Part shown: positions 1 through 11,070 of the stretch, in pieces
Numbering within the stretch: position 1 is the stretch's first letter
Layout: each line of letters starts with the position of its first letter
Origin: Selaginella tamariscina
Lineage: Eukaryota; Streptophyta; Lycopodiopsida; Selaginellales; Selaginellaceae
Direction: 5' to 3'
Assembly: GCA_003024785.1 (NCBI GenBank)
Contig: PUQB01000020.1
Location: 748,314-812,313 of the forward strand
DNA length: 64,000 nt
Made by a program: the position numbers and the translations under genes
The notes under the pieces: generated by a model
Told to the model about the DNA's origin: nothing
The model's database searches: none
What the model saw: the letters and a program-made list of their open reading frames with translations, nothing else

Positions 1-235
1 CCTAAACTCTAACCCAAGGGGTTTAAGGTGTGAGGTTAGGTCAATCCTAAGAGTGTTTCAAGCACCAAAATCAATTAGGAATCTAACTTAGATATTAAAA
101 AACAAGAAGAGAGTGTTTTTTAGATGGAAGCATTAATTTCACTTAGAGTTTCTCGTAAATAATTAACAACACCCAACCAAATCAATTATTACATACCTAA
201 GTGTATTAAGCAAACCTATTATCTTAACATTTAGA
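1..235 (-). repeat. Fragment of long-LTR family (copy F), truncated by window edge
   Basis: This stretch matches, in the same orientation, the minus-strand LTR fragment at 56.38-56.59 kb. Shared landmarks are the CCTAAAC...TAACCCAAGGGGTTTA start and the ACACCCAACCAAA stretch near 170-182. It continues across the point where copy D at 56.6 kb is interrupted, so it shows what that site looks like when unoccupied. No coding sequence is seen. It is diverged, so the right boundary is approximate. Confidence 0.55.
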
Positions 236-378
236 GCTTGTTAAAATAGTTCCATAAATCATAACAATTAACTTTCAAAACAAAAAAAGTTGTAATAAAA
301 ATTATGATAAAATGAATAATTTAAAAAAAATGAATAATCGAGTTTGTTCTTATTATACTTAATTATTATATTAGGGTA

Positions 379-539
379 TGTGAGAGCTCAGAATATAGAA
401 ATGTGTATATCCATTAGTTCAGAAACCCTAACTTATATACAAGAGCGAGTGGTCCAGATTGAATCCAATCCGACGGCTATCAAAATCCACTACGCTAATA
501 ATAGTATGTGCACATGCATCCGTACACGTGGATCTTACA
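379..539 (-). repeat. G1 3' LTR (161 bp)
   Basis: Near copy of 5089-5251. Read on the minus strand it begins TGTAAGATCC and ends CTCTCACA. It contains a TATA-like GTATATAAG on the minus strand, a plausible core promoter. It is very short for a gypsy LTR. Confidence 0.85.
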
Positions 540-719
540 TCATCCCCTCCTCTCGGAAGGGTGTAAGTTGGTTAGGGTTCTCTTGTAGACGGGCCGGATC
601 TGGAGAAACATCAGGAGGAGGCACTAGTGGATTTGCAGGCGGCACAACTTGTTTCCCGTTGCACAAAATGCTTCAATCGTTGTACATGTACAATCTTCGG
701 AGGATCAGGTTGAATGTTG

Positions 720-3700
720 TGCCGAACCTCATAAACCTGTGACCCTACTTGCCGTAGCACTCGATACGGTCCTTTCCACTGAGAAAGGAGACTCTTAACT
801 AAACCACGTACCGTAGCTTGGGAAAACGAACCAACACTAGTTCATCACCTTGTACTCAGCAGGAGGATGATGATGCAAGTTGTGGGCGTTGTTGTTGTCC
901 TACTTGTATGTGGCCCAAGTGTTCTGCTGACTCCACACGAACCAATGGAAGAATGCTCGTTAAATACCGATCCCACGACCTAGCATCAACAGCTCGTGAT
1001 AACGAGAAGGCAAACCCAACTCCGTTGGCAACACCGGGTCATGACCATACAAGAGCTTATATGGGGAAGTACCAATGGAACTTTGAACTCCAGTGACATA
1101 AGCATATTGGAGAGACGGCAGATAACCATCCCAATCCGAATGTTGAAAGTTCACATACTTCGTGATCATCCCCCTTGAAGGTTCTGACAAGCCGTTCCAC
1201 TAAACCATCCGTGTGAGGATGATAATCACTTGTGAAAGTGTGGCGTATCCTAGTCAAGATGTCAAAACATGAAATGCCTCAGCCATAAATGCAGGACCAT
1301 TATCCGAGAGAATTCGCTCCGGACAAGAATGCTGAAACACGACCCGATTCAGGAGAAACTGACCAACAGCAGAAGCAGTCGCACTAGCAAGAGCACCAAC
1401 TTCTACCCAACGAGTTAGGTAATCAGAAGCAATAATAACGTACTCGTTACCAGCAGTTGACCGCGGAAAAGGTCCCATCAAATCAAATGCCACCAATTCA
1501 AACATGGACGAGAAACTGCAATTGACTCCAACCGTCCTTCCGAAGCACATGGGGGAGTATTGCGAGCTTGGCACCACACACACTACGCACATACCGAATC
1601 ACATCTCCTCGCAACTCCGGCCAATAGAAAGATCTGCGCAGCTTCTCCATCACCCGACGATGTCCCATGTGCCCGCCAAGAATAGGAGAGTCATGGTAAG
1701 CATGGAGGAAGCGTGGAATGAAGATTGAAGGCACCACCAACCGCAAAGGATCATCTGGATCAGTCCCCACAAAATAAAGAAGGTCATCCTGAAGGCGATA
1801 CTGTGAATGTAAATGCCTGAAAGGCAAGTCATCAGCAAGTGATGCAGGATTCCAAACCCATCACGAAGCCTTCGAATCCACGGCTCAACCTTTTGAGCTT
1901 CCCGAACCTCATCCAAAGACGGCAAATCTAACTCTGCATTCTGCGGACACTGAACGTCAAGCACAGCAACTGCTGATGGTACGGAATCTTCATCCAAAAA
2001 GTCCACTGAAGCTGGAACAACTGGTTCCTCTGGGGCAACAGAAGAGAGAGAAGGTGGAAGAGGAGCCCGAGAAAGAGCATCAGCATCAGCCATGGAACTC
2101 CTGGACGATGAACAACTTCAAAGTCGTAAATTTGAAGTTTCAAGGCCCACCGAGCAGTACGCCCAATCAAATTCTTCCGCTTCAACAACGAAGTGACTGC
2201 TGCATGATCGCCTTCCAACAACGTCCGCGAACCATGCAAGTAGGCATGGAGCTTCTCAAAACCCCAAACTGCTGCTAGACACTCCTTTTCTGTCGTGGAG
2301 TAATTCACCTCTGCTGGCTGCAATGTACGGCTGATGTACGCAATGGGATGTCGTTGGCCAGGAACACTTGTACTCTCCTGCATCAATACACCCCGAGGCC
2401 GATGTCAGAAGCATCTACACGCAAGATGAAAGGACGGTGTAATCCGGGTACGCCAAAACTGGAGGAGTCGTCAACAACTCTTTGAGATCTGCAAATGCCT
2501 GCTTGCAATCCTTAGACCAAACAAAAGAAGTCATTTGACGATTTCAACAACGCGCGCAACGGTGCAGTACGATCTGAAAGATGATCCACAAAACGACCCA
2601 GATATTGTACCTTGCCAAGAAAGCGTTGCACATCATTCACACACTTTGGCGTAGGGAACTTCAAAACTGCAACTAGTTTGTCAGGATCGACTTGCAAACC
2701 TTCACGTGAAATGCGATAACCCAGATAAGTGGTGTCCTTTGATCCAAACACACACTTAGATGGCTTGGCTTCAAACCAACTTCCCGCATCGATCCAAAAC
2801 CTTACGTACATCACCGACATGCTCCTCCCACGTTCCATCCGAATGGATCAAAACATCATCGATGAAATCGGCAGTCACCTCCGGCATGTCGCAAAGAACC
2901 TCGTCCATCATACGCTGGAAAGTTGCTGGAGCATTGCTCAAACCGAAAGGCATCACCAAGAACTCGTACAGGCCAAATGGTGTCGAAAAGCAGTCTTGGG
3001 AATGTCCATGTCAGCCATCGGAACTTGCCAATATCCAGATGCGAGATCTAACTTGGTGAACCAACGGCTCCGCCCCAGTCGATCCAAAAGGTCTGCAGTA
3101 TGAGGAAGTGGGTACACATCTGAGACGGTTACCTCATTTAATGGGCGATAGTCAATGCAGAATCGAACGCTCCCATCAGGCTTCGTCACAAGGTGAGGTT
3201 CGCACGCCCAAGGACTTCGAGATTTCCGGATAACACCCTTCTCCAACATCTCTTTGACATTCGCTCGTAAGATCTTGAGCTCCTTTGGTGACCGACGCCG
3301 AACAGGTACCTTGATTGGCCTAGCATCTCCAGTTGGAATAGGGTGGCGTGTCGCAATCTTGGCCCCAGATGACAAGTCGAAGTTGAAAAGATCAGCATAC
3401 TCCTTCTTGAGTTGATCAACAACTACAGCACGACGATCATCTGATGGATCCAGAGAAGAAAGGAAGAGCATGAAGGAAAATGGTTGGAAAGGGGTGAGAC
3501 AAAAGTGATGGAAGCAGAGGTGGAAGCAGATGGACGAAGTGGAATAGAAGTAAGAGGAATGGAAGAAAGACGAGGGAGAGTCAAACAAGGGGGAGACTTT
3601 TCAAAGTCACACTTGGCATGATTGCGAGTTAACCAATCCATACCAAGAATAAGGTGAAAAGCTTGACTCGGCACCACCCGCAAAGATTGAAGCTCGAGCT

Positions 3701-4891
3701 CACGATCATCCACACGAACAACAATGTCCACTTCATCCCTGCGAACAAGCATGAGTATGTCCGTTGCCGTACAGAATGAAGACTGGTTCTACCGCACGAC
3801 GCAAATGAAGGCTGCAACGTGTAGCAACAGATTGAGAAACAGAGGACAAACTCGAACCTGTATCCACCAACACTGAAAGGAAAACAGGACGTGGTGTGTG
3901 ATTAAACGAGCTTGAAAAGTGAAAACCGGATGATTTGGTGCCGAGTGAACCCCTTGATGATACTCCCGAAAGAAAGATGGAGGGGTCACTAATTTATTCG
4001 CACGAGGACCCTCCTCTACTCGTGCGATTCGTCGTTTCCCGGAAGATCCACTGCATCACAACCTTCCACTGCAGCAGCACCAACCGGACGTTGTTGACGC
4101 CATGGCCTCCATCCTGGAAATGGGGGACGCCAATCGGGAAACCGTTGACAGCGCCGATACGTGTGTCCAACCTCATCACGCCCAACAACGAACTGCACGT
4201 CCACGTCCTCGTCCACGGGCCCACCTTGTGCTGGTACACGAGCAACAACACTCAACCTCCATCGGAGCAGGTCCATCCCCAACATGAAGTGGAACAAGAG
4301 CACGTGAAGGCGCAAGTGGGAGAGGTGACGACTCATATCGTTGTGCCAGCCTCAAAGCATCGTCAAGAGTCACTGGAGCTAGTGCATGCACAAGCCCCAC
4401 AAGGTCTTGACGAAGTGCTGGCCACAACATACCTAACTTGATGCGTTCCGACATGTTAGGTTCTGCACGCAAAAAGGCTTCGAAGCGAACACCAAACTGC
4501 ATCACCGACTCAGATGGCTCCTGACGAATACGATGCAACTGCTGAAAAGCATCATCACAGTCGTCCGCATGCCCAAATGCACGTTTGAAGATCTCTGGAA
4601 GAATATTCCAATCTCCACGAGTTGCAACGTCCAGACCATTGTACCACTGCAACGCCGTCCCTTGAAGACAAGTAGGAAACTCGCGCAAACACTGAGCACC
4701 GTCCCACGAATGATATGTGGCAACCACAATGAAGTGGTCAAACCAATAGGCACATCATCTCCAGGATTTCTGCAAAAGAAATCCGGCCGGACACGGGGGT
4801 TTGTAACATGAGTAGGAGGAGTACCCTGGACCGTGAATGCTACCATCAACTGAGAATGATTGTTTAGTTGCATACACATGGCATCCAACAA
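720..4891 (-). pseudogene. G1 gag-pol, multiply frameshifted
   Basis: Reading leftwards: a retrotransposon gag region (about 4890-4000); an aspartic protease with VDTGSS near 3860 and its partner ILGMDWL near 3640; reverse transcriptase (about 3420-2530) with KLDLASGYWQV and the catalytic FIDDVLI near 2860 (the usual first Y is F); RNase H (about 2400-2090); and integrase (about 1830-960) with its DNGPAF and HPHTDG core motifs. The reading jumps frame many times, so no polyprotein is open. The integrase phrase GPFPRSTAGNEYV differs from the MDFITxLP type usual in plant chromoviruses, and no chromodomain follows it. Autonomous activity is unlikely. Confidence 0.85.
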
Positions 4892-5088
4892 CTACATGTC
4901 AGTAACTGCTCCATAGACAAGGGATTTGCCTGTTGTGGATCTATGGACGAAGAAAAAACAAATCTACAAGAAAGGAATAGATCTAGACAATGGAAAAGCT
5001 AAACCTAAGAAGACAAAGAAAATTGAATAAAAAGACACAAATCGAGCACTCCGTAGGGACAATTAGAGATGCCCCTTACCTCCACCAA

Positions 5089-5251
5089 TGTGAGAGCTCG
5101 GAATATAAAATGTGTATATTCATTAGTTCACAAACCCTAACTTATATACAAGAGCGAGTGGTCCAGATTGAATTTAATCGACGGCTATCAAAATCCACTA
5201 CACTAATAATAATAATATGTGCACATGCATTCCGTACACGTGGATCTTACA
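5089..5251 (-). repeat. G1 5' LTR (163 bp)
   Basis: Upstream LTR for the minus-strand element and near copy of 379-539. It runs TG...CA and is followed on the plus strand by GGTA, which also precedes the other LTR. Confidence 0.85.
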
Positions 5252-5255
5252 GGTA

Positions 5256-7841
5256 GAATTTAATAAATCCATAATAAATGGACATTAAATAAATCCATAA
5301 TAAAATGGACATTATTATACTTTTGTAAAATATTGACCCAATTCCCATAATAAAACATGGACATTTTATACTTTATTATTGAGATATGTGAGAGACTTCA
5401 GTACATAGGCTTCTAACCTAGTGTAAAATGTTATGCAAAACTCTATGGCCGTGGAGTCTCGACTCAAAGGCATGGACAAAGATTTTAGGGATGTGCTACT
5501 AAAAGGCTACGATGAGAGGTGGACACAAATAACATTCACACGCGGGCTTGCAAGAAAAAAATGAGAGGAAGTTAAAGATTTATATTTTGAAAATAAATCC
5601 ATTAATGACAAGTCAATCGAGCAGTATACATGCAGGCATCAGCAAAAGTAAGGAGAACACTAGTGACCCTCCATTTTGGATTGCACAAACTGCGGAAGTA
5701 GCAGATGGACAAGACCTAGGACATATATGAACAAATAGATATACCCGTTGTACAGAAATGGAGCTGAGAATGTACATCACTTGGTATATAAATGCCCAAC
5801 ATACGGTTGGATAAAAGAATCTTTTGCTTTCTACCATAGAACCAATAATTACACGAGTTTATTAATGTAACGGACAGGAGTACTTACAACAAGCAACAAC
5901 AATTAAAAGAATACATGCCGATTTGAGAATAGAATCCAAAGAACTATTAGGAAGTGCAACACCAACAATCTTCCTTTCTATTGTATTTTTAATTATCTCA
6001 TGTATGCGGTCGGGCAAAACTAAACGTTAATAAAGTATGGACATTATTATTCTTTGTTAGAATTTATTGGATTGGTAAAATATTTGTTAATAGACCCATA
6101 ATAAATATGGACACTATTATACTTTATTAGATATCAAATTACCAAGGACTATAATATTTAGTTAGTTTTAAATCACTTTAGAGAGAGCTCATGAAATAAT
6201 CAAGTAGTTTATAAATGTTCATATTCTTACATGGCATAACTTTTTTGGAAGGAAAGATTTTGGCGCTATTTTTGGAGGGAACACTCCACAAGTTAATTGG
6301 CGTGGTCATGCTCTGTGATTCGAACGGGAGAGGTCCAACAATGGTTTGTGATTCCAACAGGAGAGCTCCTACAGTGGTCTGCGATTCCAATAGGAGAGTT
6401 CTATTGGTATTCATAGGAGCACCATGTATGTATATATTAAAATAGTAAATTATGCATTGCGTGGTGTGATTCCAATAAGAGAGTGCCGATAGTGGTCTGC
6501 AATTCCAACACGAGAGTTCTATTCGCATTGATCGGCATTCGTGGGAGCACCAGGTATGTACATGTACGTATATAAATATAAAAAAATGCACTTGTAAAAG
6601 TCAAACAGTTACATAACAATGTAAAGTAAATTTACAGTAATTCTATAGGATTTTTAAGATATGTATACATTTATACACATGTAATGACACATTACTATGG
6701 ACTGTGTGAAGTTTCGTTCGCGATTCCCATGTTCTTTAACTCTCTCAGCTACACAGGAAGGTCGGGCAAGGTCTTGTTTTGAAAGAGCCAGTGATTATGT
6801 TCCAAGCACAAGCTATAAAGCCATTTATACTCGCAAATAAGAAATATCACGTAAGGGATATATTACCAAATGTATATATTGTATAACAATCCTTGTATAT
6901 ATAGCCCAAGTGATAAACAATCCATGTATATAGCCATGTGTATAAGTCTTTATATAGGTCCATATATATATATAGCCCATATTGCAATCTCTGATCCAAA
7001 ATTCTAACGTACACTTAGTCCCTGTATACAACAATCCATGTCACTGTATATAGCATGTACATAATGCATAATTTCAAAATCCAAGTTAGATACTTGCAGT
7101 CCATCTATATTACCTGTATATTAATCTCTAATCTAATCTAAATTTAGGCTTTATATTTGCATTCATATTGGTTTATATTTGTTATTCATATATCGCATAT
7201 ATATATATATATAGCCCTGTATACAACAGTCCAACACGCGTGGAAGATTTAAGTCTTTTATTAATTTAAATATAGAATATTCTTTATTTAAATTTGAAAT
7301 ATAGAATATTTCTTTAATAGCATGGCATTCACGATTAGCTCTTGCTGCTAACTTTAACTACCTGAAGTACAATATTAATAACATTCATAAAGCACAATTA
7401 TGGTTTTTTGCTAACTAACTCACGCAATTTTGAATTCTCCATAAATGCATTAACAAAATACAATAATGTGTCATTTTGATGGTGCGTTACAATGATAATT
7501 ATGTTTATGCAATTCATTAACGTTAATGCGGTTCAATAGTTGCATGGGTCTAATAATATTTTATTACGTGTCTATTACATTTTATTATGGGTATATTATT
7601 AATATTTTATAATGGGTCTATTAGGTTTATTTATTTTATTACGAGTTTATTATATTTTATTATGTGTCTATTATGGGTTGGAACCCTTCAAATATTCACA
7701 CATTGTCAAATATATTATTATATTCCAATAGTATGAATTAATCTTTCACATATATTTTTATAGAAGCTTCCAATTTCAAATGAAACTAGGTCATATGTTA
7801 TACCTAATCAGATTTAGGGCTTAGACTTAGGGTTTGGCGAA
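5256..7841. other. AT-rich intergenic region
   Basis: No convincing gene. The phrase CCATAATAAA-TGGACATTATTATACTTT recurs near 5270, 5300, 5345, 6040 and 6100. A related sequence on the other strand appears at 7560-7680, suggesting remnants of an AT-rich dispersed repeat. The 6.3-6.56 kb minisatellite is listed separately. Confidence 0.5.
6312..6560. repeat. Minisatellite, unit about 32-35 bp
   Basis: The motif GTGATTCCAAC-GGAGAG with a following CAGTGGTCTG recurs at about 6315, 6350 and 6383, and again in a second block at about 6470 and 6500. A GGAGCACCA-GTATGTA phrase follows each block, so the whole block appears duplicated, separated by about 45 bp of AT-rich DNA. Confidence 0.6.
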
Positions 7842-8063
7842 ATGAAGAACAACAGATTGTATCGCCAGGGCGTAATGGAGGAGAATACTTTGGTAAAGTA
7901 TGTTCCATTCATCGTCCTGTGCTTGTGTTAGCACATGTGCTCGCATTTGTAAGTAATTTATATGTACATAATAAATGATTAATAATTATTCCAATAAATT
8001 CAGGCTTTTTGGATTTACAAGGTGGCCACTGAGAAACCACGCGACCGCAGGAAAACCCATTAG
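7842..8063 (+). CDS. Small single-pass membrane protein, two exons, one indel
   Basis: Exon 1 (7842-7948) starts at ATG with a basic N-terminus, then MEENTLVKY and a hydrophobic run (VPFIVLCL...LAHVLAF). The donor is GTAAGT. Exon 2 (8004-8063) follows a CAG acceptor and encodes AFWIYKVATEKPRDRRKTH and a TAG stop. The intron is 55 bp. The joined exons total 167 nt, one short of an open frame, and the break falls in the hydrophobic stretch. With one base restored the product would be about 55 residues: one membrane helix followed by a basic tail. Plants have many such small membrane proteins of unknown function and I cannot name this one. The splice sites and the aromatic/basic C-terminus make a real gene plausible. 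Confidence 0.4.
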
Positions 8064-8379
8064 CTGTAATTCTAAATATCCATTTTCATTTTCTCATATA
8101 TTTCTGTCTATATTAGTGCAGATACTCAAAAATGATATAATACAGATGTCTTATGTATCAGACGATATAGGTCCAAAACTTCACAACTATAGCTTAGGTG
8201 TAATCGTTTTACTGTGTGTGTCATTTATTCAAGAAAGATGTTGTAAAATAAGCTACAGTATCTGTATGATCTCCAACTCTGCGATGAATATAGGATATAG
8301 AGATCGAAATGCTCGCCTGTATAACTTGAACAAACACAGGGAGAAGCTTCTCATACTCCTGCATCGTATATAAGACCTG

Positions 8380-8832
8380 GAGTTTACATGACCACCTCCG
8401 AAGTCAAATGGTGTTCGACCTCCATTGTTATCCCCAAGGTAAAATAACTATATCACACACACACACACATATAGTGGTGACAAGTGGTAACTGTTAAAGA
8501 AGGATTTACAAATTTGTGTGTCCTTAGATGTAATTTATACATGACTATGTATATAAGTGTACTAATATATGTAGCTTGTGCATGTTCTAAACCTTAAGTT
8601 AGTTAGGAATCTCTTTTTCGTTGTGTAATGGTGAAAAACATGAGAGTGGTATGCATATACATAGTATTATCGTCTGGAAACTCATTGTGACAGTGGTTAT
8701 CAAGTAAATATATTCTTATAGTTTCAGGAATATCTCCTTATTATCTACAGTGTACAATGGAACAGCTGCTGTGCATCCACAATCTCTAATGCACCATACT
8801 TTACAAAAAGCTGGAGTTAACATACTCACAGG
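8380..8832 (+). other. Possible internal exons of an unidentified gene
   Basis: The segment 8751-8831 lies between a CTACAG acceptor and a GTATGC donor and is open in the frame giving YNGTAAVHPQSLMHHTLQKA. A shorter open stretch ends at CCCCAAG followed by GTAAAA near 8441. No family is recognised and no start or stop was found, so this is only a splice-site-supported suggestion. Confidence 0.2.
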
Positions 8833-8901
8833 TATGCAATCCGTTTTTACTATATTATATGTAAAAATCCTACTGAAGACTCTTATAAAGAAGTTGTTTA
8901 T

Positions 8902-8902
<1 letters not shown>

Positions 8903-8935
<33 letters not shown>

Positions 8936-8985
8936 TCCTCTCTCTCTCTCTCTATATCTTATATATATATATATATATATATCAC
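8903..8985. repeat. Compound microsatellite (CT)n-(TA)n
   Basis: A long CT run with a TTCTCTCTTCC interruption passes into a TA run. The same compound structure recurs at 62.07-62.14 kb. Confidence 0.9.
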
Positions 8986-9059
8986 ACCTTATTGCACAGG
9001 CATGCTCTCTACTCTTCTTTATTAAGGAAGCACAAGATGAAATATAACCTCTCCACAAC

Positions 9060-10170
9060 CATAAAATTCCTTTATGGACGGTTTATGTAGGGGTTTAGGG
9101 TTTAGATCTGTTGAAGTGCAGGAATTTAATAAACGTAATATCCGAACAGCACATGTAGTATGTAGATGCTAAGCGTATGTGTATATGTATTCTTTTGTCT
9201 TAAACAAATCTTCTATTATTAAATGATCTTTTATCATCATTACTTATAGTATTTTTCACTAAGCAAGCCTGAAGTTTGGTATTTAAATGTGTTTTTTTTA
9301 TATAATGCATTATCATCCTAGTTAAGATATTAGACAATATGTACAAATAGCCATGGGTACATTATTGCTGTAACCTATGTATCCTATTTAACATCTCATT
9401 TTATAATTTAAAATATATATTAGTATACCAATAAAGAAATGTATATATGTTAAAAAGTATGAACTATTCGATAGTTTTACCATTGTCAATATCCTTTTAT
9501 ATTTTAGAATCTTTTTATACTCTTAGAATATTCCTTTTGAATGTAAGAATTTATAATTTTCCACTGTATTGAAAATGGTTTTTTTCTTCTAAAGATTATT
9601 ATTAATTATAATTTTATTGTTAATATTTTAAATTATTTTTCATTTGTTTAGAAGTGGTATATTTTAATTTGTAAAACATATTCTAACTTTAAAATTTAAT
9701 AAAGGGGACTGATGTAAATGCAAAAATATCTTCAAAGTAAAATGTAAATTTTAAACTTCTTGTAATATTTGAACATATAAAGGAAAATTTATATAAATTT
9801 CTTTTAAATGTTTTAACAGTTGTTAACACTCTAACTGAGATGTGATAGTTTTTACCAAATTAATGTATGCAAATCATAATTTTAATCATCTTAAGAGTGT
9901 ACAAGTAAAAAACTTAAAAAGGACACTTCTAAGTTTTTTATTACAATATAATGTAAGATTTATATTTTAAATACAATGGAGTATTCATTTCAAAACAATT
10001 TTACTATTATTAAGTGAGTGTGAGTGAGTCTATAAACAATTATAAACAATATGATCTTCACCATTAAACTTAAATAAGATTTAAGATTTAAAATTATTTA
10101 GGTAATAATTTTACATATCAACAATTGTAAATAATGTAATTTTCATCATAGGTTAAAATTAGGTTAAATC
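9060..10170. other. AT-rich non-coding DNA
   Basis: Very AT-rich, many stops in all frames and no recognised motif. Confidence 0.5.
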
Positions 10171-10173
10171 TAT

Positions 10174-10538
10174 AATATACTAATATTATATAACATACAC
10201 AATCACATATTTGAGGCCTGTTCTTATTTATGTTTGACTTAAATAAGAACATGTGAATTAATTAAAATTAAATTGAAATAATAATTTAATGATTACGAAT
10301 CATTTTAAAATTAAATAAAAACTATGATATAATTATTACAAAAATGATTTGCAATATACTAATATTATATAACATACACAATCACATATTGGAGGCTTGT
10401 CCTTATTTATGTTTGACTTAAACTTTAAGATCAACGTGTGAATTAATTAAAATTAAATTAAAATAATAATTTAATAATTACGAATCATTTTAAAATTAAA
10501 TAAAAACTATGATATAATTATTACAAAAATGATTTGCA
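10174..10538. repeat. Tandem duplication, unit about 180 bp
   Basis: Two adjacent copies, 10174-10352 and 10353-10538. Both begin AATATACTAATATTATATAA and end with the phrase ATGATTTGCA. They differ by small indels and a few substitutions. No coding potential is seen. Confidence 0.85.
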
Positions 10539-10768
10539 TAGACAATTTCACTAAAACTAGCTTTTTATGTGGATTTGGCTTCCTAAATTCAAATTTTCCA
10601 AAGGCAACGCGCTTCCAGTATATTAATTTAATGTGGTAAGATACTTAATAATACATGTCTTTAATAATTACACACACAGATTTAATTGTCCTAAATGTGT
10701 CACAATTATTATTTGTGAATTTTACTAAACCATGAAGTGTAATCACAGGACTTGTTGTTACTGATGAA

Positions 10769-10794
10769 TATATATATATATATATATATATATA
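10769..10794. repeat. (TA)n microsatellite
   Basis: Uninterrupted TA run of about 13 units. Confidence 0.9.
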
Positions 10795-11070
10795 ATTCAG
10801 TACACAACAAAGTCCTGATACCTCTAGAAAATACTGGAGAAAAAGGAAAAACATTCTATTGATATCACATTCACGTTTAACTTCCTCGTACAAAAGAGGA
10901 ACAAAAAAAGAAACAATAACCATTCCAACAGGGACTTCCGTAACTTTAATGGAACGAGAATCCGTACCTGTTTTGTCGTACCACCATTTTACATAGATCC
11001 AACTTGGGTTGGATCCAATAAAAAGACCCGCTAATAATTTCCCGTATTTTTTTGGAATAGTTCTCCCTCA

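Larger units (their letters stand above)
379..5251 (-). mobile_element. Ty3/gypsy-type LTR retrotransposon G1, decayed
   Basis: Direct repeats at 379-539 and 5089-5251 both run TG...CA and enclose gag, protease, reverse transcriptase, RNase H and integrase, all read on the minus strand in the order of Ty3/gypsy elements. GGTA flanks both sides (375-378 and 5252-5255) and is a likely target-site duplication of 4 bp or a decayed 5 bp. The polypurine tract is the G/A-rich minus-strand sequence at 540-556, abutting the 3' LTR. A primer-binding site would start at TGG just inside the 5' LTR (about 5086 downward) but matches no tRNA I can name. The element is only about 4.9 kb. Its two LTRs differ by several substitutions and small indels, so the insertion is not recent. 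Confidence 0.85.

Noticed and set aside
379..5251. G1 as an integrated pararetrovirus
   Set aside because: It has LTRs, a target duplication and an integrase, which point to an LTR retrotransposon.
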